DNA of 64,000 nt from Pedobacter foliorum (GTDB lineage: Bacteria > Bacteroidota > Bacteroidia > Sphingobacteriales > Sphingobacteriaceae). Shown here piece by piece: positions 26,293-34,928 of this stretch (its first letter is position 1; the number at the start of each line of letters is the position of its first letter). Position numbers and translations under genes: made by a program. Location: contig NZ_JABSNU010000008.1 of the NCBI RefSeq assembly GCF_013266735.1, positions 124,001 through 188,000 of the forward strand, given 5' to 3'. The notes beneath the pieces were generated by a model, which was given only the letters and a program-made list of their open reading frames with translations, made no database searches and was not told the DNA's origin.

Positions 26293-26382
26293 AGATTAGT
26301 TTAAACCAGATATTCCCGTTCCATTTTATCAAGATCAAAATAAGGGACGGATTCATTATATTGCGTGATAAAGAAAGAAATC

Positions 26383-27753
26383 ATGAGTAGGAATCTCCTT
26401 GTTTTAGGCATAAGCTGTTTACTGACCGCAGGTTTAAGTGCGTCATCATCAGCGTCAGTAAATGCCAGGTATGTATACAAAATTGAAACAGATACTACAA
26501 AATTGATTCGTTCTGGATTGACCAAATATGCAAGTCCGCAAAGCAGCAAAGCAATAAAGGTTGAAATTAAGAAAACAGAGACTGGTTATACGTTCATCAG
26601 AAACGGAGAGCCTTATTTTGTAAAAGGGGCAGGTGGGACTTCAGAAGCCGAAGCCTTAAAAACCGCAGGCGGAAATTCTTTCCGTACCTGGGGTACCGAA
26701 GGTGGGGCGGCAAATCTGGAACAGGCAGAAAAGCTTGGGTTAACAGTTACAATGGGGCTGGATGTAGCACGTGAACGTCATGGTTTTGACTACAATGACG
26801 CAGTTGCGGTAAAAAAACAACTGGACCACCTGCGTAAAGAAGTGCAGAAGTATAAGGGCCATCCAGCTTTACTGGCCTGGGGTATCGGAAATGAACTGAA
26901 TCTGGATTATAAAAACCCAAATGTCTGGAATGCGGTGAATGACATTGCTAAAATGATCCATCAGGAAGATCCAAACCACCCTGCTACTACCATGCTTGCA
27001 GGGATCAATCAAAGAGAAATAGACCACATCAAAGCTAAATGCCCAGACCTAGATTTCCTTTCGGTACAGGTATATGGCGGATTGGCCAAAGTCCCTGATC
27101 AGCTGCGGACTACAGGCTGGGATGGTCCTTACCTAGTCACTGAGTGGGGGCCCACAGGGCATTGGGAATGTCCGAAAACATCATGGGGCGCTCCGGTTGA
27201 AGAGACCAGCACAGAAAAAGCTGAAGTCTACAAAACACGATACGAATCATCCATCCTGAAAGATAAGAATTGTCTGGGTTCCTATGTATTTCTATGGGGG
27301 CAGAAACAGGAGCGTACACCTACATGGTATGGTTTGTTTACAGAAGCAGGAGAAACTTCTGAAGTATTTGACGTCATGCAATATGAATGGAGTGGCAAAT
27401 GGCCTCAAAATCGGGCGCCTAATATCAGTTCATTCACCATAGACGGCAAAACTTCGCTCAGTTCTATTTATCTCAACCCCGAGGAAAAATATTTAGTAAA
27501 GATTTCTGTTTCAGATCCGGACAAAGACAAGCTAACGATCAGGTGGGAATTGTTGCCTGAAGCAACAGATCTTGGGCAGGGTGGTGACAGGGAAAGCAGG
27601 CCTATTGCGATCCCCAATATGGTGATGGCAAATTCGCTGACAAATGCATTGCTCAGCGTACCTACAAAGCTTGGCGCTTACCGTTTGTTTGTTTATGTAA
27701 GTGACGGTCATAATCATGTGGCTACTGCAAATATTCCTTTTATGGTACATTAA
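26383..27753 (+). CDS. Clan GH-A glycoside hydrolase (GH2/GH5-like TIM barrel)
   Basis: Secreted protein of 456 aa. The TIM barrel spans about residues 60-340, with the acid/base in WGIGNELNL (Glu about 171) and the nucleophile in YLVTEWGPTG (Glu about 254). It begins with IRNGEPYFVKGAGG, as in the TIM-barrel domain of GH2. A C-terminal beta-sandwich (about 345-456) with ISVSDPDKDKLTIRWELLPE looks like an Ig-like domain. The substrate cannot be told. The ATG at 26383 is preferred to a GTG at 26365. A hairpin terminator lies downstream. Confidence 0.75.
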   Translation: MSRNLLVLGISCLLTAGLSASSSASVNARYVYKIETDTTKLIRSGLTKYASPQSSKAIKVEIKKTETGYTFIRNGEPYFVKGAGGTSEAEALKTAGGNSFRTWGTEGGAANLEQAEKLGLTVTMGLDVARERHGFDYNDAVAVKKQLDHLRKEVQKYKGHPALLAWGIGNELNLDYKNPNVWNAVNDIAKMIHQEDPNHPATTMLAGINQREIDHIKAKCPDLDFLSVQVYGGLAKVPDQLRTTGWDGPYLVTEWGPTGHWECPKTSWGAPVEETSTEKAEVYKTRYESSILKDKNCLGSYVFLWGQKQERTPTWYGLFTEAGETSEVFDVMQYEWSGKWPQNRAPNISSFTIDGKTSLSSIYLNPEEKYLVKISVSDPDKDKLTIRWELLPEATDLGQGGDRESRPIAIPNMVMANSLTNALLSVPTKLGAYRLFVYVSDGHNHVATANIPFMVH

Positions 27754-27815
27754 GCCATTCTTTTGCTGGCTATTAACGCTAGCCTACCCAAGCACTATTG
27801 CTAATCGCGCTTGAA

Positions 27816-27847
27816 ATAACGTACCTGTGGTAACATAGGTACGTTAT
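27816..27847. terminator. Bidirectional hairpin between convergent genes
   Basis: ATAACGTACCT (27816-27826) and AGGTACGTTAT (27837-27847) form a perfect 11-bp stem with a 10-base loop, between the GH-A gene and the convergent GNAT gene. Its right arm touches the GNAT stop codon. Confidence 0.65.
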
Positions 27848-28281
27848 CAATGTGACCAGTCAGCATAGCTCATTTCAAATTTGATCTCTCCATTTGAATA
27901 ACTACCAACCGGAGTCCAGCCTTGAAGGGTATAGAACTGCTCGGCGCGAGTATTCGGAGCTGTTCCTAAAACTACCTTATCTTTAGTTTGCTGAAAATAC
28001 CAATCTAGCATTAATCTATGCAATTCCTTTCCAATTCCTTTTTCCGCAAAGTCTGGATCTACGAATAATGCCCATACACTCTTTTCTAATAGGTCTATAA
28101 TGGAGAAGCCTACAATCTGGTCATCCACCTCACAAACCCAGCCTTTTCCTTTCTCGGATATGTAATATGCAACATCTTTATCAGGTACCAGATCTGGGTT
28201 GCTCAAGGTATTCTCTTTAACCAGATGTCTTACAACCTGTATCTGTTTGATATCTGAAAGTTCTGCAATTCTAAAAATCAT
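27847..28281 (-). CDS. GNAT-family N-acetyltransferase
   Basis: Protein of 144 aa with the GNAT fold. VGFSIIDLLEKSVWALFVDPDFAEKGIG is broken up as the beta4 strand (VWALFVDP) and the acetyl-CoA pyrophosphate loop EKGIGKELH, followed by NTRAEQFYTLQGWTPVG, the typical C-terminal half. Substrate unknown. It is a single gene between the GH-A terminator and the MocR gene. Confidence 0.85.
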   Translation of the reverse strand: MIFRIAELSDIKQIQVVRHLVKENTLSNPDLVPDKDVAYYISEKGKGWVCEVDDQIVGFSIIDLLEKSVWALFVDPDFAEKGIGKELHRLMLDWYFQQTKDKVVLGTAPNTRAEQFYTLQGWTPVGSYSNGEIKFEMSYADWSH

Positions 28282-28494
28282 ATTTACAAACTTACCAATT
28301 GTTAAAATACATTAAACCTCATATAAAGAAAATTAGGATAAATTAAATTGATTAGCAGGCTGTTCTTTAAATTACAATATAAAATAAATGAGAATGCAGT
28401 TAAGCTATACAAGAAAGAACTGTTGGAATTACTTTTAGTGGTAACATTCTGCGTGATTTTGACAAGTTCCGTTGGGTAGCAGAATTATAGAATA

Positions 28495-29955
28495 CTAAGG
28501 CGTTTTATTGAATTTTTGAAGCTGTATTTTTAGAAATTCAACAGTGTGTTCAAGTTCCTTTTCGTCCATAGAAGCAAACCCGAAACGAAAAGCATTTTGT
28601 TCTGCACTGATTCTTTTGATGTTTAGCCCGTGCATTTCTTTTAATTGACTGATAGGATATTGAGGCAGTAGCCTAATCCAAATTGCCATTCCGCCGGTAG
28701 GCAGCAAATAAGAGATGTATTTGCCGAGCTTCTCTTTCAATAGGGCATCCAGGAAATCCCGTCGATGATGATAGATTTTTTTCGCTTTTTTAAGATGTCT
28801 TTTTAATTCTCCATCTTTTATCATTATTGCCAGTGCATTTTGCATGTATCCGTCACCGCCTACATCAATTACATTCCGTAAAGCGGTGCATTGCGATATG
28901 AAATTCTTCGGAGCGACCATAAAGCCTATTCTTATGGCAGGGTCTAACATCTTGGAGAATGAACCGATATATATTACACTCCCCGTATGTCTGGCACTTG
29001 CTAAAGGTAGATAAGGAGATGAACTATAATGATAATCATAGTCATAATCATCTTCTATGATAGCGAAAGAAAACTGCTTCGAAAGCTCCAGTAACTTCAT
29101 CCTTTTCTCTACGCTAAGAGTAACGGTTGTTGGATAATGGTGATGGGGAATAACATAAACGGCGGTGATTTTTTTCTTTTTGCATAATTTTTCGATGGCA
29201 TCCACATCAATGCCATCATCATCAATATTTACCTCAATAATTTTTGTTCCTGTTTCCTCAAAAGCCCTATTGGCAATTGGATAATTGGGTTTGGCTACGA
29301 CAATAGTGGTGGAGGTATCTAAAAGTAGTTGAGAAGACAGATAGATGCTCATTTGTGCCCCATGTGTAATCAACAGATTGTCCGGTGTTACATTTAACCC
29401 TCTAGTCTCCGATAAATATGCAACCAGTTCTTCTCTTAATTTCAATGTTCCCTGCGCAGTCCCAACATGAGCATCCTTTACAGTGTGCTTCCTCGAGGTG
29501 AGTGAGCGGTAAGTTTTTAATAAATTGTCAATCGGAGATAGGCCCACATCCGGATATCCGTCATCAATGAGAATATCTGAAGCGGATGTAGTCTCTTTTA
29601 TAAATCCATTTCTCTCAATAATTCTAAATGGCAGGTCGAAACTATTTTTATAAGATACCGAAGGATCTGCCTGGCTCCAATCATGGGGTTTTAATAGCGG
29701 AATATGTTCTGACACGGCAACGTGCTTTCTTGGAATAATCACAATCCAATCCTGTGCATTCAATTCATCATAAGCTGCAATTACTGTTTTTCGGTGTACT
29801 CCCAAAGTTTTTGCAAGCTCCCGACTGCCAGGCAGAAGAGTTCCGGCTTTTAATACTCCGTTCCTGATTGCATTAGTGATTGATAAGGCTATTTGTCGAT
29901 AAACCGGGATTTTATTGTTTTTGTCGACGAGAATAATACGGTCGTAAGGAAACAT
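28495..29955 (-). CDS. MocR-family regulator (GntR HTH fused to PLP aminotransferase fold)
   Basis: Protein of 486 aa. An N-terminal GntR winged helix (about 12-75: PVYRQIALSITNAIR, LPGSRELAKTLGVHRKTVIAAY) is fused to a fold-type I aminotransferase domain (about 110-480). The PLP-lysine lies in GSFSKMLDPAIRIGF and the Asp region is IIEDDYDYDYHY. MocR regulators such as PdxR and GabR sense PLP or amino compounds. The gene likely has its own promoter within an inverted repeat at 29958-29998. Its target is not obvious; the S41-type peptidase gene upstream is divergent. Confidence 0.9.
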   Translation of the reverse strand: MFPYDRIILVDKNNKIPVYRQIALSITNAIRNGVLKAGTLLPGSRELAKTLGVHRKTVIAAYDELNAQDWIVIIPRKHVAVSEHIPLLKPHDWSQADPSVSYKNSFDLPFRIIERNGFIKETTSASDILIDDGYPDVGLSPIDNLLKTYRSLTSRKHTVKDAHVGTAQGTLKLREELVAYLSETRGLNVTPDNLLITHGAQMSIYLSSQLLLDTSTTIVVAKPNYPIANRAFEETGTKIIEVNIDDDGIDVDAIEKLCKKKKITAVYVIPHHHYPTTVTLSVEKRMKLLELSKQFSFAIIEDDYDYDYHYSSSPYLPLASARHTGSVIYIGSFSKMLDPAIRIGFMVAPKNFISQCTALRNVIDVGGDGYMQNALAIMIKDGELKRHLKKAKKIYHHRRDFLDALLKEKLGKYISYLLPTGGMAIWIRLLPQYPISQLKEMHGLNIKRISAEQNAFRFGFASMDEKELEHTVEFLKIQLQKFNKTP

Positions 29956-29957
29956 CT

Positions 29958-29998
29958 GGACTACTATATATATTAAAACTGGATTACAAAGGTAGTCC
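29958..29998 (-). promoter_or_regulatory. MocR promoter region flanked by an inverted repeat
   Basis: GGACTAC (29958-29964) and GTAGTCC (29992-29998) form a perfect 7-bp inverted repeat. Between and overlapping it, the minus strand has TACCTTTG (29994-29987), an exact TAnnTTTG -7 element. The layout suits autoregulation of the MocR gene just downstream. Confidence 0.5.
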
Positions 29999-30206
29999 TT
30001 ATTGAAAATAAATTTGCAGTATTAAATAAAACACTTTTAACAATATCGAATTTTCTACCGTCAACAGCCTGATTATGAAAAATGTAAGGCGTTTATCCCA
30101 AAATCGGTATGAGTCAATGGGAGCAGTGCTACATATTGGACAATGTAGAAGATTTGAAATAGCATAACTTAATGTTGGATTAATTCGGCTTCTATGATGA
30201 GCCCTT
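29999..30206. other. Intergenic DNA between MocR and S41 genes
   Basis: No credible gene. A 17-codon frame at 30109-30162 (ATG to TAG) is too short to call. Two dyads follow it (next entries). Confidence 0.3.
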
Positions 30207-30240
30207 GTTCATAGTCGAACAATATTGTTCAGTAATGAAC
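30207..30240. promoter_or_regulatory. Nested 34-bp dyad, operator-like
   Basis: GTTCAT-N4-GAACAATATTGTTC-N4-ATGAAC: the 14-bp core (30217-30230) is a perfect palindrome and the outer 6-bp arms are also perfect complements. It lies about 120 bp upstream of the S41-type gene. The symmetry suggests binding of two dimers of a regulator. Confidence 0.5.
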
Positions 30241-30267
30241 ATTAACTAAGAGAAGTTTTATTTTAAG

Positions 30268-30280
30268 TGTCTTTAAGACA
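30268..30280. promoter_or_regulatory. 13-bp palindrome
   Basis: TGTCTTTAAGACA has perfect 6-bp arms. It is 28 bp downstream of the nested dyad and may be part of the same control region. Confidence 0.3.
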
Positions 30281-30362
30281 GTTGTTTAGTGTTTTTTGAG
30301 CCGTTGGCACTTAAGTTGATTAAAAACAAAAGTCAAGCCTACAAGCTATAGTTAACGATAAT

Positions 30363-31802
30363 ATGATTCCATGCCCAAAAAGGTTCTATACCGCAAGGCC
30401 ACAATTTAAGTTATTTTTGTATTGTCTTAAATACTCCATAATTGGATTAATCCTATTAAGTACACCAGCATTTGGACAAACATCGACCATTAAAACTTTT
30501 GACAAGGAGATGCTTTTGGCCGACGCATTGCTGATGATCAATACTTTTGAAGAAGTGCAGGTTAATTCTTACTTACACATCTCCAAATCTGAATTGCAGC
30601 GAAAAAAGGACAGCATTTTTAATGCAATTCCTCTGCGAGTTGATGAAAAAAAAGCCTTTGTTGTTCTCAGCCAGATTGCAGCATTGGTTAAAGACGCTCA
30701 TACCTATGTTGACAACTATGCCGCCATTGTGGAGTCATTTCAGAAATCGAGGGTTTTTCCTTTAGGTATACACTATAAAGCAAATTATAAGTCACTAAAA
30801 GTATTGAATAAGTTTAGTGAAACTAGCAGTGTCAAACTAGGGGCTACTCTGATTTCTATTAACGGTTACAATGCCCGACAACTTTTCCAAAAAGCAGCTA
30901 GTTTGCAGGGAGGTCTAGACGCCTATCGGTTCAATGAGGCAAAGAACAATTTTTCTTACCATTTGTATCTTCTAGGTATCCATGCGCCTTTCAAGATCAC
31001 CTACAAAGAAGAAGGTAAAGCAATACAAAAGGAAACACTTGATGGCATAAGCTACCAAGATTATTTAGTCGCCAATCAAGTCACACCCATTGCTAATTTC
31101 AGTTTTAAGCTTTTGCCTAATCATATTGGCTATATCAATTTTAATGCAATGTCCGGTATGAAGAAATTCAAGACATTTCTTGATAGTACGTTCACTGCAC
31201 TGAAAATGAACCAGGCTAAAGGACTAATTGTTGATCTTAGATACAATGGTGGTGGAAATTCTGACCTTGCAGAACTTCTTTTAAGTTACCTTACTGCGAA
31301 GCCTTATCGTCTATCTTCAGGCAGGAATTTTAAAGTAAGTGTGAAATATCAAATGTTCATGAAAGAAAATTACCCTGATCAAACCACAGCTCAGGTAATC
31401 ACTTACCTCAATGCTAAGCCGGGAACGGTGCTTTACTTCCCTTATCAAGCAAAAAATTTTATGCCAAATAATCCGAATCGATACTTGCTTAAAACAGCTT
31501 TTTTGATCGGGCCTCAGAACCTGTCGAGTGCAACAATGCTTGCTGATGGTGCTCAGACCTATAAACTTGCCACATTAATTGGACAACCTACCGGGGCCCC
31601 GGCCAACGATGGAGGCGAGTCATACAACTTTAGACTTCCCAATACTGGTTTTGAAGTATACACCTCTAGCACGTTCGACATTCGGGCAAACTGCCGCAAA
31701 AAGGATGCTACGGCTATACTTCCCGATATTTCGGTTGTCGAAGATAAATCAGATTCAAAGGATGCCATTTTAGACTATGGAATTAGATGGATCTTAAAAT
31801 AA
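30363..31802 (+). CDS. S41-family (tail-specific) peptidase-like protein
   Basis: Secreted or periplasmic protein of 479 aa with an N-terminal membrane or signal segment ending PAFGQ. A helical N-terminal part is followed by a PDZ-like stretch (KLGATLISINGYNARQL) and the S41 catalytic domain: GLIVDLRYNGGGNSDLA and IGPQNLSSATMLAD, with the nucleophile Ser at about 389, followed by IGQPTGAPAND. The order agrees with C-terminal-processing proteases. Its substrate is unknown. It is a stand-alone gene downstream of a control region with two palindromes. Confidence 0.8.
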   Translation: MIPCPKRFYTARPQFKLFLYCLKYSIIGLILLSTPAFGQTSTIKTFDKEMLLADALLMINTFEEVQVNSYLHISKSELQRKKDSIFNAIPLRVDEKKAFVVLSQIAALVKDAHTYVDNYAAIVESFQKSRVFPLGIHYKANYKSLKVLNKFSETSSVKLGATLISINGYNARQLFQKAASLQGGLDAYRFNEAKNNFSYHLYLLGIHAPFKITYKEEGKAIQKETLDGISYQDYLVANQVTPIANFSFKLLPNHIGYINFNAMSGMKKFKTFLDSTFTALKMNQAKGLIVDLRYNGGGNSDLAELLLSYLTAKPYRLSSGRNFKVSVKYQMFMKENYPDQTTAQVITYLNAKPGTVLYFPYQAKNFMPNNPNRYLLKTAFLIGPQNLSSATMLADGAQTYKLATLIGQPTGAPANDGGESYNFRLPNTGFEVYTSSTFDIRANCRKKDATAILPDISVVEDKSDSKDAILDYGIRWILK

Positions 31803-31820
31803 AAATTTCTCTCTCAAACT

Positions 31821-31937
31821 ATGAAGATGATGATTCTGGCTTCTGTTGCCCTTGCTGCTTACCTTTGGCAAGAACATAGAAAAACGATCACCTGTTCACA
31901 TGAAGTTGATTGGGTGAGAACCCGTATTTCTTTTTAA
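31821..31937 (+). CDS. Small ORF (38 aa), doubtful
   Basis: ATG-started frame of 38 codons (MKMMILASVALAAYLWQEHR start) with a signal-like N-terminus, 18 bp after the S41 gene. Its 3' half overlaps an AraC-type gene fragment on the opposite strand, so it may be the residue of a larger gene cut by a rearrangement. Confidence 0.25.
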   Translation: MKMMILASVALAAYLWQEHRKTITCSHEVDWVRTRISF

Positions 31938-32088
31938 AGATAAATGAAAAATGGGAGAGGTCTTCAAAACCGACTTCTAGATAAATCTCAGTCGGTTTTT
32001 TCTTTTTTTCGGCCAGATGGTAATAGGCCAGTTCCAACCTTTTATCCGTTAGCCACTTTTCGGGTGTGGTATTGAATTGTTTAACGTG
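31888..32088 (-). pseudogene. Truncated AraC-family regulator (C-terminal HTH fragment)
   Basis: On the minus strand an open stretch encodes HVKQFNTTPEKWLTDKRLEL, then AYYHLAEKKKKPTEIYLEVG and FEDLSHFSFIFKKKYGFSPN before a stop. This is the second helix-turn-helix of an AraC-type regulator, including the conserved GFxxxSHFxxxFKKxxGxSP pattern. In the same frame a TGA (32091-32089) lies directly upstream and no start codon or sensor domain is found, so the gene has lost its N-terminal part. Confidence 0.8.
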
Positions 32089-32249
32089 TCAGCTTTTGTG
32101 CAGTAAATTGACATTGAACTATAAATTTGTTAAATTAGGATTCAATGTCGATTGAAATCGTAAATTAAATCATATTGCTTTAGTCTTGGATAGGAATGGG
32201 ATTCTAAGTTTGACCAATTATATAGTCGGCCTTTGCACACACTTTAAAG

Positions 32250-32292
32250 GGACCTCGTTCGGCCTTCGTTCGACGAGCGCCGAATGAGGTCC
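32250..32292. repeat. Long extragenic hairpin (REP-like palindrome)
   Basis: Arms GGACCTCGTTCGGC (32250-32263) and GCCGAATGAGGTCC (32279-32292) pair over 14 positions with a single G-T wobble; the loop can pair further. It is much more GC-rich than the surrounding DNA. It may be a terminator, a REP-like element or the remnant of a mobile repeat. Confidence 0.5.
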
Positions 32293-32412
32293 TAACAAGA
32301 TCCGTAGAAAAGCCGAAGCATTTTTAGGACCAAAAATTTTTTTAAAACCAAGATCTCAGAATGATTGTGAACATAATTTGAAAATTTCGCGATAGCTAAT
32401 CGTTAGAAAGCA

Positions 32413-32448
32413 AAAAAAGAGGTGTCCTAACTAGGGCACCTCTTTTTT
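32413..32448. terminator. Intrinsic terminator
   Basis: Seven A, GAGGTGTCC, a 6-base loop, GGGCACCTC and seven T form a strong hairpin with T tracts in both directions. It probably ends the minus-strand sugar dehydrogenase transcript (stop about 50 bp away). Confidence 0.8.
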
Positions 32449-32498
32449 ATTAATAGGAATTGTATCCTCGCACGCCATAAGGCTGTTTAATGATACAA

Positions 32499-33698
32499 TT
32501 ATTTCTTAGCCAGCTTGTATAATTTGCCGCTGTCTGTTGCTGCGTAAATGGCACCATCTTTACCTGTTGTTATGCAGCGCCAACGTTCATTCTTATCAGA
32601 AAGCAAACGTTCTTCACCCACAACTTTGTTGTTTTTTAGGACCAAACGAACGATGTGTTGTCCACTTAGTGCGCCTATAAATAGGTTGTTTTTCCACTCA
32701 GCTATGTTACCGGTATAAAACATCATGCAGCCTGGCGAGACAACGGGATCCCAATAGTAAACCGGCTGCACGGTACCTTCTTTTTGTTGTATACCTTCAT
32801 AAACCTTCTCACCACTGTATTCAATGCCGTAAGTTACATAAGGCCAACCGTAGTTGCCACCCGGCTTAATTAAATTGATCTCATCGCCACCGCGAGGGCC
32901 AAACTCTGTTTCCCAAAGGTCGCCGTTAGTGGGGTTTATGGCTAGACCATCCGGGTTACGGAAGCCATAGGCATATATCTCTGGCTTAGCATCAGTCTGG
33001 CCTGTAAATGGATTACCTGCAACAGGTTTGCCATCCTTGGTAATATGAATAATTTTACCGGTGGTTGCGCTTAGGTCCTGCGCCTTCTCACGGATGTCGT
33101 TAGATTGGCGGTCACCAGAGCTAATAAAAATATTACCTTGTTTGTCAAACACTAAACGTGAACCAAATTGGCCGGCACCTTTAAAGCGAGGGGTGGCTTC
33201 AAATATAACGCTCACATTTTCCAGCTTTGTTTCATCAGCCGATAACTTACCTTTAGCTACGGCTAGGGTAGCTCCCTCGCCCGGTTGTGCGTAGGTCCAG
33301 TAAATCATACGGTTTTTGGTGAAATTGGGGTCAATATTTACATCCAGCAAACCACCTTGTCCCTGAAATTGTACTTCCGGGAAACCGGTAATGGTTTTAT
33401 CAATTTTACCGGCAGTTGTCAATATTTGCATGGTTCCCGGCTTGCTGCTGATCAGTAAACGGCCGTCGGGTAAAGCATGCATACCCCACGGACCTTTTAG
33501 CTCAGTGCTGATGACTGTAGCGGTATACGGGGTTTGGGTTTTAACGCTGCCAATACGGGTTTGTCCTGCAAAAGCAGGTTTATAATCACTATTGGCCTTG
33601 TTTTTTTCAACCGGCTTACCGGTTTGGGCAATACTAGATGTATGTAATGATAGAAGGGCAATGCCTAGAGCTAAGGGTTTATAAATTTTTGAAAACAT
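32499..33698 (-). CDS. PQQ-dependent sugar dehydrogenase (sorbosone dehydrogenase/YliI-like)
   Basis: Secreted six-bladed beta-propeller protein of 399 aa with a signal peptide ending SIAQ. Characteristic segments are GPWGMHALPDGRLLIS, GQGGLLDVNIDP, the PQQ/Ca-site region FGSRLVFDKQGNIFISSGDR, and YGFRNPDGLAINPTNGDLW followed by EFGPRGGDEINLI. YliI-type enzymes oxidise aldoses with PQQ in the periplasm. It is a single gene with its own terminator. Substrate not known. Confidence 0.85.
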   Translation of the reverse strand: MFSKIYKPLALGIALLSLHTSSIAQTGKPVEKNKANSDYKPAFAGQTRIGSVKTQTPYTATVISTELKGPWGMHALPDGRLLISSKPGTMQILTTAGKIDKTITGFPEVQFQGQGGLLDVNIDPNFTKNRMIYWTYAQPGEGATLAVAKGKLSADETKLENVSVIFEATPRFKGAGQFGSRLVFDKQGNIFISSGDRQSNDIREKAQDLSATTGKIIHITKDGKPVAGNPFTGQTDAKPEIYAYGFRNPDGLAINPTNGDLWETEFGPRGGDEINLIKPGGNYGWPYVTYGIEYSGEKVYEGIQQKEGTVQPVYYWDPVVSPGCMMFYTGNIAEWKNNLFIGALSGQHIVRLVLKNNKVVGEERLLSDKNERWRCITTGKDGAIYAATDSGKLYKLAKK

Positions 33699-33923
33699 AA
33701 TGCGATTTGGATTAATGTTGAGTAAGTTACAACCTTACAGGCTTTATGTTTCAATACAACATGTTTTTTACAATAATTAATTCTTGAGTTATACACAGCG
33801 ACATTGATCTGGATGACGGATGCATTGGCAGACCTTAAGAAAATAGGTGATGTCGCATGATTTTTTCGAATCCAGGCTGCTCATCTTTGATTGATGAAAA
33901 TGAACGCTTAAAACTTCAATACT

Positions 33924-34691
33924 ATGAGAACCTACATGAAAAACTATGTAACCTGCTTGCTTATGCTGATTAGTACCTTAAATATCGCCTGCAAAAAGGA
34001 CAGCAATAAAGAAGCAGAAGGAGCTCAGGATGGCTATGTAACCGGAAGGATAATTGATGCTCAAAACAATCCATTGGCAAACATTGAAGTTGTTTTTGAG
34101 AATATACTGGTAGGTAATCACAGTTATGTTGCGGGTGTGTCTAACGAAGAAGGCATGTACAAGATCAAACTACCAAAAGTAGGTACGTATCACGGTGCGG
34201 CTTATATTAAAAAGACCTTTAATGGTAAAACTTACGAAATGTCACTCCATCCTGATAATGATGAAGTTATTGGTAATACCGGTGCGGTTGTAAACTTTCA
34301 GTGGAAACTTTCTGGTTCCCGCCCCAACGGGCTTGACGGTTTCTATGGAGGCAGTGTGGAGATTCACAACCATCCTGGTAGGCCCATTGTTGACGAACAG
34401 AATATCGAATTTACATTTACCCCAATCGGAAAATTAATAGATGGCTCAGACGGTCAAACCATCAAACGCAAAAGTGGACTGCCCCAAACAATCTACTATG
34501 GTCGTCTTACCGACATTCCCATTGGCAGGTATCAGGTCTCAGCGGTTTATATCAATGGTGGGCAACGCATTCCGCTTGGACTTCGGGAACTGGACTCTGA
34601 AGATCCTTATTCAGCTAAGCATACCTTAAATTTTGAGCCTGCAACAATCGCAGGTGATAATATGGCCTTTATACAATATGATTATCAATAA
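33924..34691 (+). CDS. Lipoprotein with carboxypeptidase-regulatory-like domain
   Basis: Lipoprotein of 255 aa (lipobox NIAC, followed by KKDSNKE). Residues about 35-125 form a transthyretin-like beta-sandwich (GYVTGRIIDAQNNPLANIEV, EEGMYKIKLPKVGTYHG), followed by a further beta-rich region without recognised domain. Probably an outer-membrane or surface protein of unknown function. Translation may begin at 33924 or at the second ATG at 33936. Confidence 0.7.
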   Translation: MRTYMKNYVTCLLMLISTLNIACKKDSNKEAEGAQDGYVTGRIIDAQNNPLANIEVVFENILVGNHSYVAGVSNEEGMYKIKLPKVGTYHGAAYIKKTFNGKTYEMSLHPDNDEVIGNTGAVVNFQWKLSGSRPNGLDGFYGGSVEIHNHPGRPIVDEQNIEFTFTPIGKLIDGSDGQTIKRKSGLPQTIYYGRLTDIPIGRYQVSAVYINGGQRIPLGLRELDSEDPYSAKHTLNFEPATIAGDNMAFIQYDYQ

Positions 34692-34845
34692 GAGTCAAAC
34701 TCCATATCCTCCTCCGCCAATACTACCACCCGAGTTACCATCATGGAGCACAAGGCTGAGGATGGTTAAGGGAATAACAAGAAAAGATAATTTCAAAATA
34801 AATTTATTGGGAATAATGTTGGCCATACAGTAATATAGATCTTTT

Positions 34846-34876
34846 TTGTTGGGAAAGTAAGACTTGTTTATCTTTA
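34846..34876 (+). promoter_or_regulatory. Putative promoter of arr
   Basis: TTG (34846-34848), 20 bp, then TATCTTTA (34869-34876), one mismatch from TAnnTTTG. It lies about 50 bp upstream of the arr start codon. Confidence 0.4.
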
Positions 34877-34928
34877 TCCTTGTACAGGATATTCTGAAAA
34901 TAAAGGAGTTACTCAAAAAAGTAAAGCG

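Noticed and set aside
28348..28479. Plus-strand TTG-started frame of 43 codons with a hydrophobic C-terminal half
   Set aside because: No ATG, no clear ribosome binding site, no homology that I recognise, and it lies in AT-rich DNA where such frames arise by chance.
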